Part shown: positions 1 through 12,078 of the stretch, piece by piece
Layout of the letters: each line of letters begins with the position of its first letter
Numbering within the stretch: the stretch's first letter is position 1
DNA from: Baylisascaris procyonis
Lineage: Eukaryota > Nematoda > Chromadorea > Rhabditida > Ascarididae
NCBI GenBank assembly: GCA_037389465.1
Contig: JAZARR010000201.1
Location: forward strand, 558,001 to 622,000
DNA: 64,000 nucleotides
Direction of reading: 5' to 3'
Notes under the pieces: generated by a model
What the model saw: the letters and a program-made list of their open reading frames with translations, nothing else
The model's database searches: none
Told to the model about the DNA's origin: nothing
Program-made: the position numbers and the translations under genes

Positions 1-153
1 TCCTGGAAATATGCAGATCTGACTGAAATCTGTTGTTGGTATAGGAAATCGTTAACTAAAAAAGTCTCTAAATTGATTTAGGAATCGAACTAGAAGCTAA
101 TTAATTGTATGTTATTCTGATATGAAGCATCATCGTAAATTATCCTCATCTTT

Positions 154-393
154 AGCGTAATTGATTTCCGGCAGCGCAATGCCATTTAAATTGTCCTTAT
201 TTATTTCCCCCCGGCTGTCCCATCAGCGCAATTTAAATTATTTATTGTTTATTGTTAAATTGTTTTTCATTTAGTTTATTCAGATTTTTTATTGTCCCAC
301 AGTTTAAATTGTTTATTCAAATTGTCCCCAGCAGCGTAATATCATACACTCTCCATATCATTTAAATAAGACAGCGCAATTGATTCCCGGCAT
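154..393. repeat. Degenerate dispersed-unit repeat cluster
   Basis: Short modules recur: CAGCGCAAT at 172, 223 and 372, CAGCGTAAT at 332; TTTAAATTGTCC or TTTAAATTATT three times; and a longer near-copy, GCGTAATTGATTTCCGGC (155-172) against GCGCAATTGATTCCCGGC (374-391). The spacing is irregular. Confidence 0.5.
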
Positions 394-1535
394 CTTTTCT
401 TTTTGCTTTAACGTGGCCAGTTTCTCCATACGAGGAGGGTTTTATTCAAATCGTGACGGTCATAAAAATTTGAATATGAAATAATCTTAACGATTGTTTT
501 AAATTTTTCGTTGCGCAAGTATATCTTTTGTTCTCATAATTTTATCTTTTCTTACTCTTGAATTCTTCAGATTTGCTAATAGGCAAATTTGTATTCAAGT
601 TTTTTTTATGCATCGCCAATGAAATATTCGCTATTCGTACATGAACATCATACGATAAGATTTTATCAAATATGCGATCGAAAGCACAAATATTTCCCAA
701 TAGCCTAAGGGAATCATATTTCAATGAATTTCACTCATTAAATCATTAAAACTGGAGACTTTTATTGTAGTTATTTTGACACCCACGATTAGTCATCAAA
801 TTACTATCCCACTGATAGATTCAAAATGGCAGCTTTCCATTTTCATCGAAGATATTTCTTTCCCCTTTGTCGAGCTATTACTAGCAATTTCACTTCGCAT
901 TATTCATCGCTTTAATTCGATCCGGTTTATTACGAATATTATGTGTTTGAGGTGGCGATCATATAACGCGTATGATCAGATAAGAAAATTTTACTGAATT
1001 TATTCGGCAGCTATTATGAATTAAAAAATTTCTTTATTCTTAATTATGAATAATTTTATTTGCTTTTATATCCTAAAGCAAAAATATTTATTCAAATTAC
1101 TACTTTTCTAGCATATATTTTTATAGTGATACTCTCTTAAAAAATTTTTCTACGAATATTTTGAAAAAGTTTTTAATTGTTAACTCCTCTCATGTAAATT
1201 TCTTATGCTTTGTCGATCTTAGCTTTTCGAAATGCACTCTCATCGAATGACCGGTTTGCTTGATGTTCTTTCCTAACCGATCTTGTCTTCTCTCAGGCAA
1301 TTCAATCACTAAACTTGTTAACGAATCCGTTAAATGCCTTCGAGCGATTTCGAACAACTTTAAAGCACAACGTAATCATGGAACTTCTTAACACATTTTT
1401 CTACTGAATGCACATAATGCGACCATTGATAAGTTTAGGTGGATCAAATTTTATTAAAAATATTTGAATGCTGTGATATTTTTGACGAAATTTTGAGGCC
1501 ATCAGATTCCCTATGATCAAAGGATCTTATTTGAA

Positions 1536-1643
1536 GTGTTGAGAAGGAGATTCGCATTTAAAATGTTGAGAAAGACGTTCCCATTTGAGGTTTTGAGAAG
1601 GAATTTCGCATTTGAGGTGATGAGAAAGAGGTCATTTTTCTCA
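1536..1643. repeat. 27-bp minisatellite, 4 degenerate copies
   Basis: Units start at 1536, 1563, 1590 and 1617, each built on TTGAGAA(G/A)G followed by a TTCGCATTTG-like end; the last copy is the most diverged. The period is a multiple of three, and one forward frame (1497-1670) stays open through all copies, giving a nine-residue repeat of the VLRRRFAFK type. Confidence 0.7.
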
Positions 1644-3941
1644 ACACATTTCGTTGGCCCTCAACCATAATATATAGCACATCCATGCACCGTTATTTAT
1701 GCTTGCAGCAGACTATTCCAGCGAACATTTTTTAATTTATACTGCAATATTATGCACATATACTGCCTACACCAAGCAAGCGAAATCCAAGAGGATCTAC
1801 ATCAGCGCATTTGTACCAGTTCTTCCCACACGTGATGTTAAATTGTGCATGATACATAACGTTTACTGTACATACCGTAACTCATATATAGCAATCGCCA
1901 GAAAGTCTAATAAATAGAACGACCAAAACGTAGGTGATCTCTGCAAGTTCTCGCTATAAATCATAATAATTTTCTGACCGCTGCTTAATAGTTATTTCTC
2001 ATACCTTCGTGGGCTACCTCCTCCCCTTCCGAATGTATAAACAACTTCCTTGTTGCTGTCGGTACTTAATTATAGGTCCCACCAAATTAGTGTATCCATC
2101 TATCTTTCAGTAATAACATCAGTACGACTTCAACTGCCTCATTAATGATATATGGAGTTATCATATCTCTTTGTGATATTCTTATCAAAATTTATAGGCT
2201 TTTATGAGTTTATGAGGACTTTGATTTATGTTCATATTAGAATCAAAAAACTCAAGGCTTAATCCACTCAACTAATAAGATCCCTCTGAAGATTAAAACT
2301 CATTGCACAACTTTCCTAGTGATATATGGACAATTTCTGAAATTATACGGAATAATTTTCATTATTCACACAAATTTTCACGTAAAAGTCGATGCGAAAT
2401 TTCCTCTTTCTAACAAACATAGCAGCTCAATAATTATGAGCACTTAAAAATTTCTATATACGTATTTCATTGAAAGAATGAATTATTTATTCGTCAGAAG
2501 AAAATGAAAGAAACATTAAAATATTAAATTTTTTTCCATCGTAATAAAAACTGGTTGCCATCATTGCTTATGCAAAAATCCGATTTGAAAATAAGTTATA
2601 AGTTGAACATACCGGAATATTCATATGTGTACAATTGGATTAACTATTGGTTTCTTTAGTGCATTTCCTGGAAATAGACGACGCATGTTTGGTGAACTCC
2701 ATAACTTTTTTGTATACTATTATTCCTTCATGTATTTTCGAGATCGGTCAATTGCTGCATATATATAATCTCAATTTTATTTCCTCAAATGTTGTGGAAC
2801 GTTTTTTAGTGATACATTTTAAGTGGATGAAGATTTTGTTGAAGGAAAATTGAGTTCTTCATTTCAAAACCTCGAAAATTCCAATACGCTGTGAATATTT
2901 TTCCTTAAGGCATAATTAACTTCTTTTAAATGAATAAATATAAGCTCTTCAAAGTGATTCGGAATAAAATGTAAATTTATACGCGTTGACTTACGTAGAT
3001 TGCTTACGTTATTTCTATAATTTTGCGAAGCAAAATAAGTTTTTACTTTCTGCCAGAAATACTTCGATATTTGAATGTAATTTCAAATATCAAACTATTG
3101 GACACATTCCACAAAGCACTAACGGCTATTGGGCGTCTGCTTAGCAATTTTTCGCCGACCCATCAACCAATTTGCGAATGCATGTCACCCATTTTAGGAT
3201 TACTTAAATCAGCTCTTTTTTTCGTATCCTCTATAGCCAAACATAAAAAATTCAACACTAACATGCAATGTTACGCTATTGATGTGAATGAGCGAAAAAA
3301 AAAAACTAATTTTTCGACGAAAGTGAAGCGAAATGCTCGTATATATCCCATTCGGCAGCTTAAATCAACTTTCAGAGTGCATTTCAAGGGGAATACTTTA
3401 GCTAATAACGAAAATTAGGTCTAACATACTCTTTTATCGCCATATTCAATTCTATATCTGTTTTTTGTTTATAAATTAACTTATACTTTGTAACTTAAAA
3501 TAGAAAAATCTTATACTTGAAATTCACCGATAAGGTGGAACTTATAAGGACAAATAGAAAAGATTCGTGCGTTGAGATGTATTGACCTTAGAATTGCGCT
3601 TTTTTGTATAGTGGACTGAAGGAATTACGCGGCCAATGAATATAATTGCTTCTTGATGAACTCCATTGATTACGCATCAAGTAGCTGCTGAAAAAAATTT
3701 CTATTCCATTATGAGTGTTCAGTTGAAAAAGTGATGAAATATGTTTGAGCGAATGCTTGTAAAGAAAGTATTATTATTTATTGTTTGATTTTACAACATA
3801 AAGAAATTATATTCACAGTACGCTTGTTGTGTTTAAGTTCCGAATGTACCTAGGCAACCCATACGTCAAAGACTGGCGATATATCTCTTGGCCAAACTGT
3901 CCACTGTTCTAGGGCTACTCATTCATACTTGAAAAAATTCA

Positions 3942-4139
3942 TTAATGAGAGACTACAGGATTGGAGCCTCTGGATCGATTTTTTGGGCGTTCTTTATCCA
4001 GAAATATTTTAGTTTTCATCGGCGCATAGAGGTTATTTTGGTTCCTTGAGAATTTAATCTTCACGGCATCAGACGGTTTTCTAAGAGCGAAAACACTTAT
4101 GGGGTAACTTGAGATAACCTTTACCATTCTGGATTGCAA
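3942..4139 (-). pseudogene. Minus-strand ORF, 65 codons, possible relic
   Basis: A lysine- and arginine-rich frame on the minus strand (includes SAYP-poor, basic segments such as KPSDAVKIKFSRNQNN). The DNA from 4140 to 4560 just upstream on the same strand also gives coding-like pieces in shifting frames with stops. It may belong to the same decayed unit as the stretch at 5067-5356, separated by the duplicated (AT)n arrays. No family recognised. Confidence 0.2.
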
Positions 4140-4637
4140 ATAGGAGATTTCTCAAAAAAAATATTTCACGTTTAAGATGCAATCCAGTAGAGCCCTCCAG
4201 AAGTTTGCCTCTGGACTCGATTAAACAACTATGCAATGCCGAGATTTTTTATAGCTCCGACTTGCTGGAATCCTACACATACCTTGCACAGGCCTAGCAG
4301 CGTATCACATTTACGCATAGTTAGAAGCGATTTCAGCAAAGAGCTTCAATTTAGATTCATTCCTAACAATTAGCGATGAGATTAATGCCAAAAGCTTTAG
4401 CCTAGACGAAAGTTAATCGCCTTCTTTTTGCATTCTCGACATCACCATTAAAAACAGATGGGAGAATGCGCCAGAGAAGATCGGAGGATATATAATCTAG
4501 CCAACCAGTTCGACAGATCACTATCAGACATAAAAATATGCGCATTAACGCATTCGTTGTTTAGATGATATAACAGCTTTTACGACAAAACGTTCGCTTT
4601 AATCGCTTTCACAAATCTTGCCTGTGTCATATCAATG

Positions 4638-4640
<3 letters not shown>

Positions 4641-4716
<76 letters not shown>
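4641..4716. repeat. (AT)n array, first of a duplicated pair
   Basis: Uninterrupted AT dinucleotide, about 38 copies, followed by the 20-base spacer GGTAAAGTTTCTTTATGTGC. Confidence 0.98.
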
Positions 4717-4718
<2 letters not shown>

Positions 4719-4731
4719 TAAAGTTTCTTTA

Positions 4732-4736
<5 letters not shown>

Positions 4737-4804
<68 letters not shown>
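4737..4804. repeat. (AT)n array, second of a duplicated pair
   Basis: About 34 AT copies, followed by GGTAAAGTCTCTTTATGTGC (4805-4824), a one-mismatch copy of the spacer after the first array. The whole array-plus-spacer unit has been duplicated in tandem. Confidence 0.98.
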
Positions 4805-4806
<2 letters not shown>

Positions 4807-5066
4807 TAAAGTCTCTTTATGTGCTCGTCTATATGGTATCAATTTCATGCGAAAAAGAACAGATACTGGAGTAAGGAAATCTGTTGGACATGATTTGGAG
4901 TATACGATGATCCCCGCAAATTTAAGAGGGCTGTCTTAGATTCAGCGGTGGTGAAAATTTTATTGGTGCTTTTTCCCCGATTGAACTGTAAAAAAGTTCT
5001 TCTTTAGAAATTTTATGCGAGCCATGCAGTTAATGAAAAAATAAGGACGTTCATATGTTCACTTAC

Positions 5067-5356
5067 GATGTGATGATTCCTTGCGGATGTGGTTGGCAAG
5101 TTGAGCAGGCTGCAAAAGCGCATATCGTCCCTACTCATTTGAAAATTTCGGAACTTGTTTTTTGGCTGGAATTTTTTCAAAGTGCTGTCTGACGGTCGAA
5201 TATGCGTAGGAGTCTTAGTCAAGCATACTGGAGCACCATAGCCACCTGTAGCTCTTCTCGGATTTTAACTTGGAAGCTACTGTTCACAGTTGGCTTATAG
5301 GTTGTATTATATTCGCCAGATTTGTGATTCTTGTTATAGGAGTTCTTAAGTTCAAG
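5067..5356 (-). pseudogene. Minus-strand coding-like stretch with a frameshift
   Basis: On the minus strand a good acceptor (CTGTCTTGCAG) precedes 5356. The frame then reads 45 residues (LELKNSYNKNHKSGEYN at the start) to a TGA at 5219-5221. A second frame picks up at once and continues to a strong donor GTAAGT at 5066-5061, ending with residues SARNHHI. The frame change at 5221 suggests a decayed gene or element; intron splicing could also explain it. Family unknown. Confidence 0.3.
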
Positions 5357-6961
5357 CTGCAAGACAGGCAGACCACATGCACAAAGACATACGCATAGAC
5401 ATGATGTCGAAATAACGCGTTTTACAAATGCTGAGTCCCAACTTAAAAGAAAATCAAAGAAGCCTCTTTTTCGAGCTTAGTGACAGCTTAACGACGCAAT
5501 GAGGCAGAGCTTCTCATTTGCGCGCAATTGCCTAAACGTTTCGCATCCTTTTTTTTCCTTGTAGGGAAGTTTTTTCTTTCTTTTTTTCGTGAAAAAAGAA
5601 AAAAAAGAAGGAAAAGAAGAAAAAGAACCTGTCGTGGTGAAATCTATTTTCTAAACATCCCTTTTCATCGTGCATTTCTGATGAAGAATTCAAGGAACGG
5701 CATATGTGTCGTAATGTGAAACATACAGCTCAAATTACGAAATGGGAAAATGCTCAATGCAAAGTGAAATTCGATCTTTACGGATAGTTTTTAATGATAT
5801 TGTACTGTCAGAGTCCCTCATTGAATGCGAACAAATGAATACACCAATTTCGAGTACATAATGATTGTCATACTCTTGTGAACACAATTACGTAATAAGA
5901 CCGGTATATATTATTCCTACCAAAATTCAGAAATTTGCATACACTTTCCCACGTTAAAACTACTTCAAAGTTATTATTTAAAACGAAAATTCACTCCTAA
6001 AACATGCTTGCTAAACTATATTGTTTCTTCCAAAGGCCAATTACTAGAAGTAGCTCAATGAACCGTGGCAGTGCTTTTACCAGTGTTAGTTTTCAAGAGT
6101 TATTTCAGGCTTCTTCTGAACATTGCCTTCGGAATAACATCCTTCCGGAATAGCTTATAATAAGATCGATTGCCTTGATTTAAACATTGAGCGGTTTATA
6201 ATTCAAATGTTATCTTGATGATAGATTGGTGTTAGTTGCAGATAATGTCCCCATATAAGCACGAAAAAAAAAGTCGCTTATGAAAGAAACGTTTGTCATT
6301 TAATAGATTTGCGTTTTCCTGATTGTGTCAATCGACAGCAATTGGCTTTGATGGCTTAATAATCCACGTTTCGATTTATTGCCTGCAGCCAAAATTTTCG
6401 TCGAGCATCGATAAATGAAACAAAGGAATTGGCGAAATCAATGATTTTATGGTCAGAAATTGCCCTTTTTGTATGAGATGGGGTAGGCTGGAAGGTAAGA
6501 AAATACACTATTGGGGTCCACACGTCCCAGCCAATAATATTTTCAGATCTACTATTCAAAAGAGAAAACTCTTCGTTGCTGCCTTTTTTTTGTCATATAA
6601 CTTTTTTTTTCTGTTTCCGTCACTGATGAGCATTCTGTGCTGCCTAATTTTTTAATTAATTAGTCAGATCGGTCAATTATACTAACTACCTTATGTCGTC
6701 CATAAATTTTGCCGAAAATTTAGCATTAATTAATAATAAACTTGCTGCGAATTCTCTCCGTCGTTTAAACCTCAGAACTTTTTTTTTCTGCGAAAATTGC
6801 CCTTTCATTTAAAATGTTCCATAGTTATCGCTAAGTCGAAAACAAATTTCAGCTGGCAATAACAAATTCTGGATAGAAATGCAGTGAAATAGTTTTCAAA
6901 ATATTAGTGGATGTGTTCTTTTTGAGTTTCCGTTCTGGAAAATTGAGGGATTGAAGGAACG

Positions 6962-7266
6962 ATGGTGCTAGTGTGCGCTTGTTATTGACAGCCTCACGCT
7001 CACGCATTAATTAAGCCTTTCTTCTGACGATTTTCTATATGTAGAAGATCTAAAATTACACGAAGCGTTTCGACTTATATCGGATGAGTTGACAATGCGC
7101 AATTCATATCGTATGTAATTGCTTGCGCTGAAAATAAGAAAGCGGTCATCAGGAAGTTAATATGAGAGACGAATTACAAAGTTCACTACTGCTAAGCACT
7201 TATTGCAATAGTGGCAGGCGCACTTGAAACTTTTAATGGTGCCAGTATGCGCTTGTTATTGACAGC
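6962..7266. repeat. Pair of 31-bp direct repeats
   Basis: 6962-6992 and 7236-7266 match at 29 of 31 bases (core GTGCGCTTGTTATTGACAGC in the first copy), 274 bases apart. Confidence 0.8.
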
Positions 7267-8775
7267 TTATTATTGAGGTTTATATATGAAGTTTTTTCGA
7301 ATATTCGCATCATTGTGGTGATTTTTCCACATTCTTATTTTTTCCATAAATTTTGCAATTTTTTTTCATGAATTTTCTTCCATGATGGGATATTTCGATG
7401 AGGTAAATTGCACTCCTCAAGTTATCAGCTTCATTTGGAATAAAATTATCGCATCATCATCGTGTTGATCATATCAGCAAATGTTTCCAGCGAGATAATG
7501 AACAGAGTTGATTAGAAATTTGTACATCTCAAAAATGATCGACAAGAAGAAAACATTTCAACTTATTTGTCTCGAGCGCGGCAATTTTGCCATTAAAGCT
7601 AAAAATAGCGCAACGAATGGAGGCTAATTGAAAATTCTTACAACAACATGAGATGTTGCGGCGTAAAATCGATCGAATCTATCAGATTGTCGGATTTGCA
7701 AGAATTTTTGAAATATCGTCGAGCAATAAAATAAATGTCATGTTCTATGGGGCATTATTTCTTAGCATCTATCTTTTATTTTCGCTTTAATGCTTTTTGC
7801 ATAAAGAGGAATTGACTTGAGATAAAAATGAAGCAATGAAAATATTATTATTATTATTACTGAAAAAATTCATTCTTATTTCTAATATCCGCTAATAATT
7901 TCAAACAAATTGTCGATATTTAAAAAAAAAAAATAAAAAAATAAAAATTTCGCATTTCTCGCAGCATCTATTTTTGCACTACTTATGAGGAAAACCTATT
8001 AAGTTCGGCGATGAATTTTTTTTTTTACTTATTCAAAAACTCTTGTTGATTATGAAATGTTCTGCATTCGAATAATTTCAATGATTGGATTTATGAGCAG
8101 CTGCTATCTTCGACATTATGAATTTTCCAGCAATCACATTAAATGCTCACATATTTAGGTAAGATTCACGTGTTCACATATGTCGCCTCATGGCTATTGC
8201 AGACATTCATATCGCTTAAAAATGCTCTTTATTTCGGTAATCTACAAAGGTACCTTTAACATGAAATGCTAAAAGTAATAGAAAGCTAAGATATCTGGAA
8301 GCAATTTCAGAGATCAGAAACTGAGGCGATCTTTATCGCAATAAACTCCATCCAGCATATTTTTGCATTTTTAATTCGATGATTGTTTATGTGTACTCTA
8401 GTGAAGCAAATTGTTTACATAAGATACCTTCGCATTTAGCTTATAACGAAAATGCAAGCAGCCATGAATATCAAATTTCGAAGAGTTATGAAAAGAACTT
8501 TAAAAATTAATAACATTTAAAGATGCGAATTTCACAAACGTTGCAAAAATACTTTCAAAAAATATAAATTTCCAAAAAAATTTTTTTTTCTCGAAAAGAA
8601 TTAGAATTCGATCTTTTCATGAAGATAAGCTCAGAGGCAATCTTGCTAAATCCTCGTCCGTGAGATGTAGCTATTTCTAAACGTATTTTTGATATTGGCT
8701 TCCCTCATTAGCACAAGCGACTTCATTTCGAGCCTGAAGAACGCATCAGATAAAACTATTTTACACTATTGTTGA

Positions 8776-9198
8776 TGGATACTGCACCTCACATTAAATG
8801 AAGAATTTTCTAAACCGAAACTTTTGATGGCTACCTTCAACGATTATATGAGGAGAGTGATACCACTCTCAGAGCAATGTAATGTTCCTTTCGTTGCGAT
8901 GTGGGAAATCACCGATTCGAAACACCCTAAAATAGTCGTTAATTCTTATGACGTGCTCAGTTTAGTGCTTTCACGAAACTTCAATGATCAAATAACGAGA
9001 ATTTCGGCCATTTCAGATGTTCATAATGAAAAAAAAATTTTTTTTTGGCTTCTTGCCAAGCAAAATCAAGCTGCGCAGACGTAAAAATTGATTAACAAGA
9101 ATCCTGAAATGATGACCGATGATGACTTGATGGCGGTTGTTCTTGTGCGTCAGCAAACTGGTTATCGCTGGCAACATCTCACCACAAGAGTCATCTAG
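8776..9198 (+). pseudogene. Coding-like frame of 140 codons broken by one stop; family unknown
   Basis: One frame is open from 8776 to 9198 except for TAA at 9082. It encodes a mixed, protein-like sequence (for example MATFNDYMRRVIPLSEQC, then after the stop KNPEMMTDDDLMAVVLVRQQ). Local GC content is higher than around it. Either a decayed gene or mobile element, or a pair of exons whose junction removes the stop. I do not recognise the protein. It lies about 1 kb upstream of the ZP gene's first exon. Confidence 0.3.
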
Positions 9199-10266
9199 GG
9201 ATAGCCTCAGGGCATTATCTAAATATCATCTTTTAGAATAGCTCATAAAATTAGCATCCATAACATCCTGGATGCAATGGGTATAAAGATTGAATGACTA
9301 GTAGATTAATGGTCATTTCTATTTTTTTATTCGATCCTAGAAGAATGCTTATGAACTTTATATGGATCACAGCCAGCGATCACCTTTTCTAAACTGATGA
9401 ATCTTTTTGCGATTTCCTATTCAGATTTTAAATTTGACGATAATTTTTCACCAAATTTCTAAACGGCTGAAAAAAACTCAAGGAAATTTTCATTAAAGAT
9501 TTCATTCTATTTAAATATTTGATTGAATTTTTCTGAAAATTTGCATACATATAAAAATGAGCGTTTCGCTGCTCTATTTATTTCGATCAGCAAGGATTGA
9601 ATTTTCTACAAAGAAAAAAAATTGAATTTTTTCTGCAGGAAATCGAATTTTCTTTCTTTTTCTTTCTAACTAACGGATCATTTACCATTGAAGAAAGTAA
9701 TGTATCAAATTGCGCATTTGCATAATGTGATGTTTCGGGAGGCAATTTTGCGAAGAAAAAATGTGCTGTGATTCATGGATTCAGACGGCTGAATGGGGAT
9801 TGCAGCCAGCCTATAACTTTAATTGGTGTTTTCTTTGTGGCATATAGCGACTTGCACTCTTATATTCGCTTCTGCATTGACATGCAATAGTGAATAAAGT
9901 AGTAACAGAACAAAACAATGCAGTTTTTTTGACTCAGTCCTTGGACCCAGATATTAGCCAACTGCCTTCAACGAAAGACAACGACCAGAATCCAGATCAT
10001 TTGACGAAATGACGGCCGCATACTCGCGAATTTTTAACCTGCAAACGAAAATTCCGATGTTTTCCTTCAAATAGTTCACAGTAAACTGTTAAAGCAGAAA
10101 CGTATCATGAAATTCGATGCAAAAATGGAATTAAAGAAATCAATTTTCTTACATAGAAAGATATGTTATTCGCAGATCATTGCTGCATATTTCTTTAATG
10201 TCGAAAGCATCATGTGTTCCATTTGCTCACTTAGAAAGGTCTTGATAAGGACTATCTGAAGCAAGA

Positions 10267-10328
10267 ATGGAGTACCTCTCTTTCATGCTCTTCATGATCT
10301 CGTTCGTTCTCTTCTTTCCTCTTTCCCT
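10267..10328 (+). CDS. Candidate signal-peptide exon of the ZP gene
   Basis: ATG at 10267 opens a 21-codon reading frame that is almost wholly hydrophobic (starts MEYLSFMLFMI) and stops at TAG 10330. If the exon ends at 10328 before GTAGCA, its two leftover bases join the first base of the next exon (11021) and give a leucine directly before the first ZP-N cysteine. The phase match has a one-in-three chance of being accidental and the donor is weak, so another short exon could be used instead. Confidence 0.4.
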
Positions 10329-12019
10329 GTAGCAACTTTTCACAATTTCTTTCACGCCTTCTAAATTTTCATCCACATAATAGCATAGCCACGTTCATAG
10401 ACGTAATCTTTCATGCGAAACAGCAGGATATAGCCGCATTATCTGATACCAGCCCACATGCAACAGATAAGTTGTTAGCAGATAGTCGAATTCGTCTTGT
10501 CGCAAAGTGCCATCATGCTGCTGCCCTAAATTTGGGCTGTCGCTGCTGAATCATATGCCACTCTCGGTACTACTAGCCGATTTCCAAACTTGGCCTAACT
10601 AGGCCAATTTCTTCGCCGCCCAGTTATTTTATATCATAGCGTTTTGCTTTCTTGATTCCGAGAAGCAGCTAACATTACAATATTCTCCAATATGAAAACA
10701 TTCGGAATAGCGCATACTTTGGGAGCGTGGGGTGAACTTTTTCGCGTAATAATAATGTTGCACCTGATTTTAAGCAACACTATTATTACATAATAGCTGA
10801 AATATGTGAGTGAGTGAATTATCCCGATCCCTTCCCCTCCCTTTCATCTCCACTCTCCTACCCCATCCCAGAATTTTTGTCACTATTTGGACGAAAGAAG
10901 GCTAAGAATTTTGATACATAAATATTTATACCATCGAAATTTCTCATAAAGAGAGTTGCATAATTGATGAAAAATGAACTCAGCGGCCTACTAGTGAAAA
11001 TTAATGCGTAAAATTTTTAGTTGCTCAGCGGATGCGATCTATGCGAAATGGAAAACGAAATCGACATTTACGGGGCATGTAAATGTACGATATGCACCGA
11101 ATCGTTATTGCTATCAAGTGCTAGTGACGAATAATCAAATCGAATTGCTTATACCTCATGAGGATTGTCAAGTGAACCGTATTCGGTAGGTACACCATCT
11201 TGGTTTTTTTAAAGCAAAAAATCCGCTTTTTTCGGTTCAATAAAGATAAGTTTTTGAGGGACCAAATACGTTATAATCGAAGGCGAGAGAAAATTATTAT
11301 TGATAGTTCATCGGACAATATCCACTCTTTTGAACTAGAGAGAGCTGAGGCATCTCATATACCTCCCCGTTCTTTTTCAATTGTATGAATCATCTCATAT
11401 GGAAGTTTTGTCGTGAAATTTTCTTCGAGTATATTTCCTCCACATTGAAGAACCTCTTTTACTTAAAGAAAAACCCCTTTCAACGTCTACTCATGATCAA
11501 CATAAAAAACGTGAATTCAGAGAGGAGATTCTTTCTTTGCATTTATTGCGCATAATTCCGGCTCAGTTATCACCGAAATCTTATTGCAATGTAGAGGAAA
11601 TGTTTTCAAAGAAAATGATGTGATGAAAATTTATCTAGGATGATTTGTAGAAATAAAAAAAAGAACTGACAGATTTTTGGATTATCTCATTTATTTTTAT
11701 GACTCCCTGCACTTCGATATTTTCATATGTTGCCCAGTTGAATGATTGACAGGAAATCAAAAGAAGACTTCCGTTGGATAATTGATATTGATAGATTAGA
11801 TTATATTCCAATATTTGATGAGCAGCCAAGTCTCAAAAAAATAGAATCATTCGGTAGATTGCAATTCGTTGAATTAAAATATTTTTTTTTTTTTTTAAAT
11901 AAAACGATTTTTATGAATGAATGTTCATTTTTTCTGAATGAAACTCAGCGATAGTATAGAGATGAAATTCACGAAGATTATTTTATAGATGGGAATATTA
12001 TTGAAGCAACAAATTTACT

Positions 12020-12078
<59 letters not shown>

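Noticed and set aside
3023..3418. 131-codon forward ORF
   Set aside because: It begins at a TTG, has no recognised motif or splice signals, and about one ORF of this length is expected by chance in 64 kb of such AT-rich DNA.
4618..4939. ORFs made of YIYIYI repeats
   Set aside because: Direct translations of (AT)n arrays; the same holds at 14598-14795, 23545-23955 (part), 59449-59937 (part) and 61272-61655.
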